A stretch of 33,616 nt of DNA from Acetobacter farinalis (GTDB lineage: Bacteria > Pseudomonadota > Alphaproteobacteria > Acetobacterales > Acetobacteraceae). Every line of letters starts with the position of its first letter. Position 1 is the stretch's first letter. The notes beneath the pieces are model-generated. The model was not told where the DNA came from and searched no databases. It saw only the letters and a list, made by a program, of their open reading frames with translations. Of the stretch, positions 16,925-25,880 are shown in pieces. The position numbers and the translations under genes are program-made. Location of the stretch: positions 1 through 33,616 of the forward strand of contig NZ_WOTF01000021.1 in assembly GCF_011516935.1 (NCBI RefSeq), given 5' to 3'.

Positions 16925-18186
16925 TACTGCGGCCGGGAGACGATTGACGGATAGAGCCTGCGGGCGACCCGCTCCATGGTCAGCCCCTGCACGATGATGG
17001 TGAACACCACGACACCGTAACAGACAGGCAGCAGCAGATCACGTAGGTCTCCGTGCGGCAGGCCAAGCGCCAGAGAAACCGAGATGCCGCCACGCAGGCC
17101 GCCCCATGTCAGGATGCCGATGACACGGCCCCGCTCCCACTGCCGGAGATGAACCGGCAGGGTGGAGAACAGCACACTCAATGCCCGCACGGCAATGGAC
17201 AGCGGGATCACGGCAAGCGTCGCCAGAACCGTGAACAGATGCGGCGTGATCTCCAGTATTTCAAAGCCGATGAGCATGAACAGCAGGACGTTCAGCACTT
17301 CGTCAATCAGCGTCCATGCAATGTCGAGTTCCTTGCGCGATACTTCATCGAAAATGGAATGGCTGTAGCTGGTTCCGAAGCAGAGACCGGCCACGACGAC
17401 GGCAATCGCACCGGACATCCCCAACTGATTGGCGATGCTGAAGGTTCCGGTCGCCAGAGCCAGCGAGGTCAGCAGATCAATATGCGGGTCACGCTGTCCC
17501 TTGAGCACACGAAGAGCAATCCACCCGCTTATCGCTCCAAGAAGACCACCACCGAGCGCTTCGCGGCAGAAGCTCATGGCAATCTCAGAAGCGCCCACCC
17601 CTTGACTGTCTCCAGTCGCCAGACCGATCGTCACACCGAAAATGACGACGCCCACGCCGTCATTGAACAGGCTCTCGCCCGCAAAGACGGCCTGTAGCGG
17701 TCCTGGCAGTCCCAGACGTTTCAGCATTCCCACGACCGAAACCGGGTCTGTCGGAGCGAGGATAGCGCCGAGCACGATGCACCATGTAAAGGGAACGGCA
17801 TGGCCCAGCAGCGGGAAAACACACCACGCCGCGACCGCCAGAAACGCCACGGCCAGAACGGTTCCCAGAATGGAGAGAGCGGTCACAGATATCAGCTTTG
17901 CTCGCAGATACCCGACATCCACCTGCATGGCTCCCGCAAAAAGCAGCAGCGACAGGGCACCGTTCAGAAGTGCCGCAGGCAGATTGATCGCGCCGAGTAC
18001 AGACCGTGGGAGAGCCTGAAGGTCATAGGCCGGGATCAGAGGGTTCAGGATCATGACCAGAAGCGAGGTCAGCAATGAGAAGACCAGAACGCCGATCGTG
18101 ACAGGAACACGCAACGTATGGTGGTTGAGAATGCTGAAGCCTGCCGAGAGCGTCAGGAGTAGAGCAAGAAGGCTGATGGTATCCAT
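16924..18186 (-). CDS. Cation:proton antiporter, CPA1 (NhaP) type
   Basis: A 420-residue inner-membrane transporter with about 12 helices. It carries the CPA1 motifs GAILAPTDPVSVVG (D147) and ESLFNDGVGVVIF, with the adjacent N175-D176 pair typical of electroneutral Na+ or K+/H+ exchangers. The length lacks the long cytosolic tail of eukaryotic NHE. It is the first gene of the unit with DUF1275. Such pumps help with sodium or pH stress, which is a plausible benefit for an acid-producing host, but ion selectivity cannot be told here. Confidence 0.92.
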   Translation of the reverse strand: MDTISLLALLLTLSAGFSILNHHTLRVPVTIGVLVFSLLTSLLVMILNPLIPAYDLQALPRSVLGAINLPAALLNGALSLLLFAGAMQVDVGYLRAKLISVTALSILGTVLAVAFLAVAAWCVFPLLGHAVPFTWCIVLGAILAPTDPVSVVGMLKRLGLPGPLQAVFAGESLFNDGVGVVIFGVTIGLATGDSQGVGASEIAMSFCREALGGGLLGAISGWIALRVLKGQRDPHIDLLTSLALATGTFSIANQLGMSGAIAVVVAGLCFGTSYSHSIFDEVSRKELDIAWTLIDEVLNVLLFMLIGFEILEITPHLFTVLATLAVIPLSIAVRALSVLFSTLPVHLRQWERGRVIGILTWGGLRGGISVSLALGLPHGDLRDLLLPVCYGVVVFTIIVQGLTMERVARRLYPSIVSRPQ

Positions 18187-18306
18187 GGCCTCACCGCTGA
18201 CTGCTCAGGCTCCTTACGTCAAGAAAAACCGAAAATAGTCCGCTATTCGAGAAGCTTAACCGGGCATTGAATGACAAAAATGAAGGCGTAAGCAGCCATC
18301 ACGTAT

Positions 18307-19734
18307 TCATATCTCCCTGTCACCTCTACTGCTCTGCTGCCGGTCGGGCGCTTGTTCTGCCTGAAGCGATCTTCCTGAGACTGACTGCTTCTGCCCTTCC
18401 AACAGTCCCACCGCCCGCTGAAACTGCCCGTCTTCCATGGCCTGACGCACTGCTAAATTTTGCGACACAAGGCAGCCTCGAAGCGACCGCCTCTGTTTCA
18501 GGGCTGCCTGAACATCAGCCTGCTCAAAATGTGCTCTCACGGCCTCCTGACGCTTTTGCGCGCGCGTCTGTGCCTCTTTTTCAATCCACTGCCTCGCTTC
18601 CTGCGCGGTCAACGGCGGTATTTCCACTTTCTTGCCAAATAAAAACTCCAGAAAACGCATAATCAGAGCTGCCAGTAATTCAGCCAATATCTCTGCATCC
18701 GTCCTTTTTTCCAGCCGCTGTACCTCCCGCAGATACGGGCGCGCCAGCAACTCGGCACGACACTCCGAACGTTTCCACGGCGGACGGATTATATCCGCCA
18801 GTTCTTCCATATATGTCTTGTATGCAGGTGTTTCAGGTAACGGAGGCAAGAGTTCCGGCTTAATGCGCCGTCGTTTGCGCAGAGTAGCAGGCATGGGTCT
18901 GTCCTGCTCCTCCATCAACTCTTCCAGGTCCTGTCGTCGCAAGCGCAAAACCCTGTGCAGGGCTAGATGATAACCTTCACTATTCTCAATCAGCCATACG
19001 CCGGGTTTGTCGCCCGACTTGACCTGATACCCCTTATCTCCGGCACGCTCGACAAACGTCTGTAACACATAGCCCGCCTCCTGCCAGAGCCGCCTGAGTT
19101 CCGCCCGCATGGCGGGTAGCACTGAATGACCCGCCCGCCTTTTTGTAGTCTGGTGTGCCGCGTCCGTAAATGTCGCTTGGAGCGGCACCTCCTCCCCCCA
19201 GAAAGCCTGCTTGAGACGAGCGGCGGCCTGTTTCATCTCGGCAACTGGTGAGGCATCCAGATACTGGATCACCTGGTCATTATGCTTGCCTGACGTCAGG
19301 GGATGCTCCCATGCCAGTTCACATAACCGCGCGACCTTTTCATTCCGCATTCTCATGAAGCGGGAACTCAGAACCCTTTGGGTTTCCAGACACTCGGCAA
19401 AGACCAGATGGCGATGTCGTTCAAACCCCAGCCCATCCGCCCGTGGCTTTTGATGTTCCACAATCACCAGAGGCGCTTCCGCGCCAAACTCCCGTTGATA
19501 TCCGGTCTGACATGCTTCAAACTGTTCAGGGGTAATTTCCAGCTCCGGATTGAGCATGACATGGCGCAATCCATACTGGCCCCCACGACTGGCTGCATCC
19601 AGAACAGCCTGATTGAGATTGAACTTCTGCCCCCGGATAATCCGGACCTCTTCGTTCTCATCCGTACGCATCAGATGTCGCCACAAACCATGCCATGAAT
19701 CCGCAGCCTTGATCCGCGTGGCTTTGATGATCAT
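18307..19734 (-). CDS. Mobilization relaxase of element 1 (MobA-like)
   Basis: A 475-residue relaxase. The N-terminal domain has the metal-binding histidines H94 and the HRH pair H107/H109 (ERHRHLVFAE), and conserved segments YGLRHVMLNP and VLSSRFMRMRNEKVARL shared with the relaxase at 31903. There is no tyrosine in the first 53 residues. H20 followed by N27-E28 (RHLMRTDENE) is conserved in both relaxases and may be the nucleophile region. The C-terminal half is charged and helical with a short hydrophobic patch near 360. It starts inside the mobC stop (ATGA overlap). It should nick oriT and pilot the strand into a helper's secretion system. Confidence 0.85.
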   Translation of the reverse strand: MIIKATRIKAADSWHGLWRHLMRTDENEEVRIIRGQKFNLNQAVLDAASRGGQYGLRHVMLNPELEITPEQFEACQTGYQREFGAEAPLVIVEHQKPRADGLGFERHRHLVFAECLETQRVLSSRFMRMRNEKVARLCELAWEHPLTSGKHNDQVIQYLDASPVAEMKQAAARLKQAFWGEEVPLQATFTDAAHQTTKRRAGHSVLPAMRAELRRLWQEAGYVLQTFVERAGDKGYQVKSGDKPGVWLIENSEGYHLALHRVLRLRRQDLEELMEEQDRPMPATLRKRRRIKPELLPPLPETPAYKTYMEELADIIRPPWKRSECRAELLARPYLREVQRLEKRTDAEILAELLAALIMRFLEFLFGKKVEIPPLTAQEARQWIEKEAQTRAQKRQEAVRAHFEQADVQAALKQRRSLRGCLVSQNLAVRQAMEDGQFQRAVGLLEGQKQSVSGRSLQAEQAPDRQQSSRGDREI

Positions 19735-20126
19735 GTCCGTATCTTTCGCAGGAGCTTGCGCAGACGGGCAGTGTGGGTATTCACCTCTGCCAGTGCCTCA
19801 TGAATGTCCGACGGAACCACTGATCCACCCCCGTTCAAAGTGTGAGCAATCTGGTTGAGGTTATTACCAATCCCGGATAACTGACGCGCCAGAGCCTGCA
19901 TCTCAATGGCAAGCTTCCCGTGCTCCCCACCCGTTCCAAGAGAGGCCAGCATGAGGTCACGCATCCAGCATGACATCGTCATGTTGTCCGCCCCTGCCGC
20001 GACCTTGATCTTCTCATACTCAATTCTGGATAAACGAATACGTAGGTCATGATGACGCCCCTCCGTTCTGGCGGACTGTCTTTTAGGTCGCCTCTGGCGA
20101 ACCTGAGCAGGCGCTGTTTGAGACAT
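19731..20126 (-). CDS. MobC-like mobilization accessory protein, element 1
   Basis: A 131-residue protein with a basic N-terminal region (RQRRPKRQSARTEGRHHDLRIRLS, in which a ribbon-helix-helix start is likely) and the MobC signature LARQLSGIGNNLNQIAHTLN near residue 85. MobC proteins help melt or bind oriT for the relaxase. I chose ATG 20124-20126 (MSQTAP) because GGAGG sits six bases upstream; the frame extends seven codons further without a better signal. It is coupled to the relaxase by a four-base ATGA overlap and lies next to the candidate oriT. Confidence 0.88.
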   Translation of the reverse strand: MSQTAPAQVRQRRPKRQSARTEGRHHDLRIRLSRIEYEKIKVAAGADNMTMSCWMRDLMLASLGTGGEHGKLAIEMQALARQLSGIGNNLNQIAHTLNGGGSVVPSDIHEALAEVNTHTARLRKLLRKIRT

Positions 20127-20145
20127 GAGCATCCTCCACAACAAC

Positions 20146-20225
20146 AAGGGGGTCCACGGGGGAAGGCACTGCTTTCCCCCTGGTCAGTTTGCCAATCAGT
20201 AGACACAACGTGTCCGCTGGTTGGC
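20146..20225 (-). other. Candidate origin of transfer (oriT) of element 1
   Basis: Read toward mobC (minus strand), there is first an imperfect 16-bp inverted repeat (20191-20206 with 20210-20225, 3-nt loop, two non-Watson-Crick wobbles and one mismatch). A 7-bp stem GGGGGAA/TTCCCCC follows (20158-20164 with 20174-20180), then the box GTGGACCCCCTT (20146-20157). Element 2 has the same three parts in the same order before its mobC. The exact nick site is not known. Confidence 0.65.
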
Positions 20226-20443
20226 ACGGCTGGCTCAAATATAAATGAGATCGTTGCATGGAACGTAAAGGGCACATCAACCATGATGCATAGAACCTTG
20301 CCTAGAACCTATCCCTCCACCCGAAATTCGTCGCACATTGGTGCCAAAATGCGCATAACTCTCTTCAGGCGGAGACCTGAATCTTCTTGCATACAGAGAT
20401 AGTCATATTGTAATTTTGTATATCCATTATCTAGGAGGGTCTC

Positions 20444-20641
20444 ATGCACGTTTCCAAATGGGGTAACAGTCTGGCTGTGCGCATCCCCTCACACATCGTC
20501 AAGCAACTTGGCCTTCAGGAAGGCGACAATGTGGATGCTGTTTTCACACGCATGAAGTCCAAGGAAGAAGCCCTGCGTTCCCTGAAAGAGATTGGCAAGA
20601 AGCTACCCTCCAGCTTCCGCTTTGAACGCCCTGAAGAGTGA
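20444..20641 (+). CDS. AbrB/MazE-type antitoxin (VapB-like)
   Basis: A 65-residue protein. Its N-terminal 45 residues (MHVSKWGNSLAVRIPSHIV, then LGLQEGDNVDAVF) are a textbook SpoVT/AbrB swapped-hairpin DNA-binding domain. The C-terminal tail should bind and neutralise the toxin. A perfect Shine-Dalgarno AGGAGGG lies at 20433-20439. Its stop TGA shares one base with the toxin ATG. Such antitoxins normally repress their own promoter. The AT-rich stretch 20400-20432 just upstream is the likely promoter. Confidence 0.9.
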   Translation: MHVSKWGNSLAVRIPSHIVKQLGLQEGDNVDAVFTRMKSKEEALRSLKEIGKKLPSSFRFERPEE

Positions 20642-21042
20642 TGTCTTTCTTTTTGGATACCAACATCCTGCTCTATGCCATGATGGAAGACGGTACGAAA
20701 AAAGCCGAAATTGCTGACAGTCTTCTGCTTCAACACGACTGCCATATTTCTGTTCAGACATTGAACGAAGCAACACACACGCTCAGGCGAAAAACCAAAC
20801 TTCCCCTTGATGATATCAAGACCCTGATCGCTGATTTTCGGGGACTGGTCACAATCCACCCCATTACCGAAGCAGTCTACAGCCGAGGATGGGCGATTAT
20901 CGAACGCTACGGGTTTCAAACCTATGACGCCATGATCGTAGCCTGCGCCCTGGAAAACGGGTTTGAAACCCTATTATCCGAGGATATGCAGGATGGTCAG
21001 AAAGTTTTTGACATGGTGACGATCTCCAACCCGTTTGCGTAA
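20641..21042 (+). CDS. PIN-domain toxin (VapC-like ribonuclease)
   Basis: A 133-residue PIN-domain protein. The metal-binding acids are in place: D6 (FFLDTNILLY), E43 (LNEATHTL), D96 (TYDAMIVACALE) and D115 (LLSEDMQDG). PIN toxins cleave tRNA or rRNA when the antitoxin is lost. The ATG at 20641 overlaps the antitoxin stop by one base; GTG 20638 is an alternative start. Together they form a type II toxin-antitoxin module that could stabilise element 1. Confidence 0.9.
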   Translation: MSFFLDTNILLYAMMEDGTKKAEIADSLLLQHDCHISVQTLNEATHTLRRKTKLPLDDIKTLIADFRGLVTIHPITEAVYSRGWAIIERYGFQTYDAMIVACALENGFETLLSEDMQDGQKVFDMVTISNPFA

Positions 21043-21103
21043 TCAGACCGCCAAACTGAACAAAACAGTCACAAAGGGGGCAGGTTATCCGTCCTCATGA
21101 CTT

Positions 21104-24100
21104 TCACGCCTGCTCCGACCAGATCGGTGCGAACTGCTCCGCCTGACGTAGGATGTGCTGCACGGCTTCGTCCTGCATATCCGGCGGGTATCCATAATGG
21201 CGAAGCAGGCGTTTGACTGCGATGCGCATTCTAGCCCGAGCCTGAGCCATGACCGTCCAGTCCACGGTTGCGTTCTCCCGAATGGTTTTCACCAGTGCTG
21301 TGGCGATAACCCGCAGGCTGGGGTCTCCCATGGCGTCCTTGGCGCTCTGGTTCTGGGCCAGTGCGTCATAGAAAGCGATTTCTTCCTGTGTCAGACCCAG
21401 TTCCTCGCCACGGTCGCGGGCGGACGCCATGTCACGGGCCATGCGGATGAGTTCATCCAGTATCTGGGCGGATGTCAGGGCATTGGCATGGTAGCGGGCG
21501 ACAGCCTGTTCCAGCCGTTGTGAGAAGGCTTCGGCTTCCGTGATGTTGGTGCGCGTTCGGCTGCGTATCTGGCCTTCCAGCAGTTTTTTGAGCGCTTCAA
21601 TGGCCAGATTGCGCTGGGGCATTTCCCGCACTTCTTGCAAGAAGGCGTCCGAGAGGATGGAAATATCAGGCTTTCCAACGCCTGCTGCTTCCATGATGTC
21701 GATAATATCAGTTGAGACGACCGCTTTGCTGACCAGTTGCTTGATGGCCAGCTCGCGTTCCTGCGCACTGCGTCCATCGGTGCCCGTGCTTACGCTCTTG
21801 ACCAGAGCCGCCCTGACCGCCTCGAAAAACCCGATTTCATCGCGCAGTCTGGCAGCTTCATCACTGGCAGAAGCCAGCGCAAAGGCAATCGAGAGCGCCT
21901 TGACGGCATCCGGGTAGCGTTTCTGAGCGGCTTTACGGTCTTCATCGTTTTTGGCTGTTGCCATAGCCCGCTGCTGCTGGCCCAGAATATGGTCAAGCGC
22001 TCCCGCCATGATGGACAGCTTGGCCTTCGGTGTCGCGCCGTCCTGCAAGGCCGGGTGGTAGTCAAACCCGCCTGCCTGATCGGGATTGAACATGGCCCGC
22101 ACAACTTCGTAGCGTTCCTGCAAGGCGCGGATGGCCTCGTCCTCATCAATGCCGACCTGTTCGCGGTCTCCAGCGGAGTATTCGCCCAGAGCCGCCTTCA
22201 GGTTCTGGGCAAGGCCGATATAGTCCACCACCAGACCACCGGGTTTGCCTTTGAACACGCGGTTGACGCGGGCAATAGCCTGCATAAGCCCGTGGCCGCG
22301 CATTGGCTTGTCCACATACATGGTGTGCATGGAAGGCACGTCAAAACCCGTCAGCCACATGTCGCGCACAATAACCAGCCTGAGCGGGTCGTTATTGTCC
22401 TTCATGCGCTTTGCCAGTAGTTCACGCCGTGCCTTGGACTTCTTGCCGATATGGGGCTGGAACTCGGCAGGATCAGACGAACTGCCGGTCATCACCACCT
22501 TGATGGCCCCTGCATTGTCGTCATCACTATGCCATGCGGGGCGCAGGCGGATGATCTCGTTATAGAGCGCCACACAGATGGTGCGGCTCATGCCCACAAT
22601 CATGCCTTTGCCCTCAAGAGCGGTGAGGCGGTTTTCAAAGTGGCTTACAAGGTCTTCGGCTATCCGGCGCAGGCGCGGTTCTGAGCCGACCAGCGCTTCC
22701 ACCCGCGAGTATTTCTGGCTGAGCCTGTGCTCCTCGTTTTCGGAAAGTCCTTCGATAATACCGGCTAATTCGTCGTCCAGTTCTTCCTTGAGGTCTTCAT
22801 CCAGTTCAATGCGCACAAGGCGGCTTTCGTAATAGATGGGCACGGTTGCGCCATCCTCGACCGCCTGGGCGATATCGTAAATGTCGATGTAATCGCCAAA
22901 AATACCGCGTGTGTTCACATCGGCATTTTCAATGGGTGTGCCGGTAAAGCCTATGAAGGAGGCATTGGGCAGGGCGTCGCGCAGGTATTTGGCAAACCCG
23001 TAGGTCATTTTGCCGGTCTTGGGGTTAAACTTGGCTTCCAGCCCATACTGGCTGCGGTGCGCCTCATCCGCCATCACCACCACATTGCGTCGGTCGGTCA
23101 GCATGGGCAGGCTGGTTTCGCCGTCTTCGGGCTGGAACTTCTGCAAGGTGGTAAAGATGACGCCGCCCGAGGTGCGCCGGAGGAGTTTCTGCAAGTCCTC
23201 CCGGCTGTCTGCCTGTTCCGGTGTCTGGCGCAACAGAGCCTGTGCGCCCGAGAAGGTGGCGAAGAGCTGGTCGTCCAGATCATTGCGGTCTGTCAGCACA
23301 ATGATGGTGGGGTTTTCCATCTCCGGGTGGCGGGCAATCACGCCAGCATAGAACGCCATGAGCAGGCTCTTGCCTGACCCCTGCGTGTGCCAGACGACAC
23401 CCACCTTGCGGTCTCCCTCCGGGGCGGAGGCCCGCACAGTCTGCGCCACGGCCTTTCGGCAGGCATGGAACTGGTGGTAGCCCGCCAGAATTTTGATGGG
23501 GCTGCCGTTCTTCTCGCCAAACAGCACAAAGTCACGGATCAGGCCCAGAAACCAGTGTGGGGTGAACACGCCCCGCAGGACGGTCTCCATTTCCTCATGG
23601 TTTTTGGCGATCAGCTCTTCGCCGTTGACCGTGCGCCATGGCATGAAGCGGTCACGGTCGGCGGTCAGGGAGCCAATGCGGGCCTCGGTACCATCCGAAA
23701 TCATCAGGGCTTCATTGAAGCGGAACAGCGAGGGAATAAGGCTGCGATAGGTCTGGAACTGGTTCCAGGCTGAATCCAGCGTAGCGTTCTCGGAACTGGG
23801 GCTTTTGAGTTCAATCACCCCAAGCGGCATACCGTTGATGAACAGCACCAGGTCTGGCCTGCGGTTGGCTTCGTCCTTTTCAATGACGAACTGGCGCACA
23901 ACTAGAAAGTCATTGTTTTCCGGGTTTTCAAAATCCAGCAGACGGACCCGATCGCCAGACTGTGTGCCATCCTCGCGCACGACATCCACCGGCACGCCAT
24001 TGACCAGATAGTCATGCAGGCGGCGGTTTTCGTCCACATGATCGGGCGTGTCTTCGCGCATCAGGGCCAGCAGGGCTTCATCGCGTGAGGCTTGGGGCAG

Positions 24101-24283
24101 GTGCGGGTTCAGCCGGTCTATGGCGGCACGGAGGCGCTTTTCCAGCACAACGTCCGATAACGAGGCGCGCTCGGGCTTTTTGCCACCGGGGGCAATATCT
24201 GGCCCCCAGACAACGGTGTAGCCACATTCGCGCAAAATATCGCAGGCCCAGTCTTCGATCTCGTTTTCGGACAGAAAGCTCAT
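21104..24283 (-). CDS. hsdR: Type I restriction endonuclease subunit R
   Basis: A 1059-residue HsdR. The N-terminal nuclease has the PD-(D/E)xK pattern (D144 in RRPDLVLF, E158 and K160 in VIELKSP). The SF2 translocase follows with Walker A GSGKS (302-306) and DEAH (406-409), then FIGFTGTPIE and a C-terminal helical domain. The length is normal and the frame intact. The start overlaps the hsdS stop by four bases (ATGA). It is the last gene of the operon and should cut unmodified DNA after translocation by the HsdM2S-R2 complex. Confidence 0.96.
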   Translation of the reverse strand: MSFLSENEIEDWACDILRECGYTVVWGPDIAPGGKKPERASLSDVVLEKRLRAAIDRLNPHLPQASRDEALLALMREDTPDHVDENRRLHDYLVNGVPVDVVREDGTQSGDRVRLLDFENPENNDFLVVRQFVIEKDEANRRPDLVLFINGMPLGVIELKSPSSENATLDSAWNQFQTYRSLIPSLFRFNEALMISDGTEARIGSLTADRDRFMPWRTVNGEELIAKNHEEMETVLRGVFTPHWFLGLIRDFVLFGEKNGSPIKILAGYHQFHACRKAVAQTVRASAPEGDRKVGVVWHTQGSGKSLLMAFYAGVIARHPEMENPTIIVLTDRNDLDDQLFATFSGAQALLRQTPEQADSREDLQKLLRRTSGGVIFTTLQKFQPEDGETSLPMLTDRRNVVVMADEAHRSQYGLEAKFNPKTGKMTYGFAKYLRDALPNASFIGFTGTPIENADVNTRGIFGDYIDIYDIAQAVEDGATVPIYYESRLVRIELDEDLKEELDDELAGIIEGLSENEEHRLSQKYSRVEALVGSEPRLRRIAEDLVSHFENRLTALEGKGMIVGMSRTICVALYNEIIRLRPAWHSDDDNAGAIKVVMTGSSSDPAEFQPHIGKKSKARRELLAKRMKDNNDPLRLVIVRDMWLTGFDVPSMHTMYVDKPMRGHGLMQAIARVNRVFKGKPGGLVVDYIGLAQNLKAALGEYSAGDREQVGIDEDEAIRALQERYEVVRAMFNPDQAGGFDYHPALQDGATPKAKLSIMAGALDHILGQQQRAMATAKNDEDRKAAQKRYPDAVKALSIAFALASASDEAARLRDEIGFFEAVRAALVKSVSTGTDGRSAQERELAIKQLVSKAVVSTDIIDIMEAAGVGKPDISILSDAFLQEVREMPQRNLAIEALKKLLEGQIRSRTRTNITEAEAFSQRLEQAVARYHANALTSAQILDELIRMARDMASARDRGEELGLTQEEIAFYDALAQNQSAKDAMGDPSLRVIATALVKTIRENATVDWTVMAQARARMRIAVKRLLRHYGYPPDMQDEAVQHILRQAEQFAPIWSEQA

Positions 24284-25563
24284 GCCGCGTCTTCCACCAT
24301 CTTTTCGGCATCCCGGATGCTGATTTCGCCTGACATGAGCTTGGGGAGGAGGAGGTCTCGGAGTTGGGCAAGCTTCTGCATTTCTATTTCATTGGTGAGA
24401 ATTTTATTAAATAAAGGCTCAACTGCCGTCCTGAAATGAAAATTTATACGTTCTGAGGAAAACATGAACGGTATAGAGTTCATGTTTTTCTGGGATAATT
24501 TTGGTTGTACTGCCCCTGTAATATAGGGTTCTACTAATATATGGGAGAAATGAAGAAGGAGGTGTTCTGTTGCAACACCATTATCGCCCTGCAAAACATG
24601 AGCATGATTATTGACCCATATTTTCCCATGTACGTACTGGGTTACAGAATATCCTGATTTTGTTTGCACTGTCCCGTCTTCGCCGATAAGAAGATATGTA
24701 CCATCGAAGATATAGTCATCAATGTAATCGACTATAGATGCTGCCCCGTAGTATGGGTATTTGCCTTGTCGTATTCTTCGTTGTGCAGATGAAAGTGGAA
24801 CACGACGGGAATCTAGATTTTTGATATAATTTCCAGTTGGTTGCAGCTCCCACCCCTCAGGCTTCCCCTCATCATCCAGCCTGTCGGGAAAGAGTTCCCA
24901 CAGTTCTGGAGCGAGGTAAGGGACTTCTCCGGCCATTTTTGCCCGTGTCGGGCCAAAATCGACAAACCAGTCCCGAAACAACGCCCGCGCCATGGCTTCC
25001 AGCGTTTCGTTCGTCCGGCGGTTGAGGTCGATTTTGTCGTCGAGAGAGCCGAGAATGGAGGCAATCACGCTTTGTTTAAAGATGGTCGGGAGTGTAACCT
25101 CCATGGAAAGAATTTGGTTGGGAGATAAGTTGGCTTGCCCTCCAGAGCTTGTAGCTATGGATATAAAATATTCTTGATAAAGCATTTGGCTAAGCAAATA
25201 GCCCATGTAATTTGCACAAGCTAAAGTGGGTGACCTAAATCTTAAGGCTCCTACTCTTTGGTTAATTAGCATTTTTTCATTTTTATTGAATCTACAAACT
25301 TTTCCTACCCATGTATCAGGATTACCGTCATGACGATTGCCAGACATGGAAATGAGAAGGTCATCTGGCCTTGTAACTTTATTTGGCTTTAATTTCAGGA
25401 ATATTGATTCAACATAAGAAAATTCATCATCCTTAAAATGTCCCGCTTTAATGTTTTTTATTTTTATGACGGGAGTTCCGGTAGCTTTGAACTCACTGCT
25501 TTTGAATGCATATCCATTTTCAATATAAAATATTTCACCAAGAGTGTAGGTTCTAAAAGTCAT
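24280..25563 (-). CDS. hsdS: Type I restriction specificity subunit S
   Basis: A 427-residue HsdS with two target recognition domains: about residues 1-165 and 240-370. They are separated by the conserved central helix (SILGSLDDKIDLNRRTNETLEAMARALF), and a matching C-terminal helix (LAQLRDLLLPKLMSGEI) closes the protein. The DNA for both recognition domains (about 24400-24830 and 25080-25560) is visibly AT-rich, while the central part (24840-25075) is GC-rich like hsdR and hsdM, suggesting exchange of recognition domains. Target sequence cannot be predicted. It overlaps both neighbours by four bases. Confidence 0.95.
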   Translation of the reverse strand: MTFRTYTLGEIFYIENGYAFKSSEFKATGTPVIKIKNIKAGHFKDDEFSYVESIFLKLKPNKVTRPDDLLISMSGNRHDGNPDTWVGKVCRFNKNEKMLINQRVGALRFRSPTLACANYMGYLLSQMLYQEYFISIATSSGGQANLSPNQILSMEVTLPTIFKQSVIASILGSLDDKIDLNRRTNETLEAMARALFRDWFVDFGPTRAKMAGEVPYLAPELWELFPDRLDDEGKPEGWELQPTGNYIKNLDSRRVPLSSAQRRIRQGKYPYYGAASIVDYIDDYIFDGTYLLIGEDGTVQTKSGYSVTQYVHGKIWVNNHAHVLQGDNGVATEHLLLHFSHILVEPYITGAVQPKLSQKNMNSIPFMFSSERINFHFRTAVEPLFNKILTNEIEMQKLAQLRDLLLPKLMSGEISIRDAEKMVEDAA

Positions 25564-25880
25564 AACACACCAAAATAATTATTCTTTATGATATGATTTA
25601 TACAAATTTTCTTACGAAAATCTGCATCGACTTGTGCCCAATCAAGAACATCCACTTTCCACGGCAGTTCTGACTCTGAGAAAGCTTCTTCCAACCGTGC
25701 TCGCGTTCCCAAGGACAAAGGTTCATCACCCATAATCGCCAGATCGAGATCAGAAAATGGCTTGGCCTTGCCTGTCACGCGCGAGCCAAACGCCCGCACT
25801 TCACGGTCAGGCACAATCTCGTTGAGTATCCGCAGCACAATGGCCCGCTCTTCGGGCGTTATGTCGATCTGCCCTGTCAC
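25560..25880 (-). CDS. MNT-type nucleotidyltransferase (antitoxin-like)
   Basis: A 106-residue minimal nucleotidyltransferase. The catalytic motif GS-x10-DxD is exact (G32-S33, D44, D46 in GSRVTGKAKPFSDLDLAI), and a further acidic pair lies near 77-80 (VDVLD). In MntA/HepT systems this protein adenylylates the HEPN toxin and so silences it. It overlaps both the HEPN gene and hsdS by four bases, placing it in the restriction operon. The last 15 residues are encoded by AT-rich DNA like the first hsdS domain. Confidence 0.92.
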   Translation of the reverse strand: MTGQIDITPEERAIVLRILNEIVPDREVRAFGSRVTGKAKPFSDLDLAIMGDEPLSLGTRARLEEAFSESELPWKVDVLDWAQVDADFRKKICINHIIKNNYFGVL

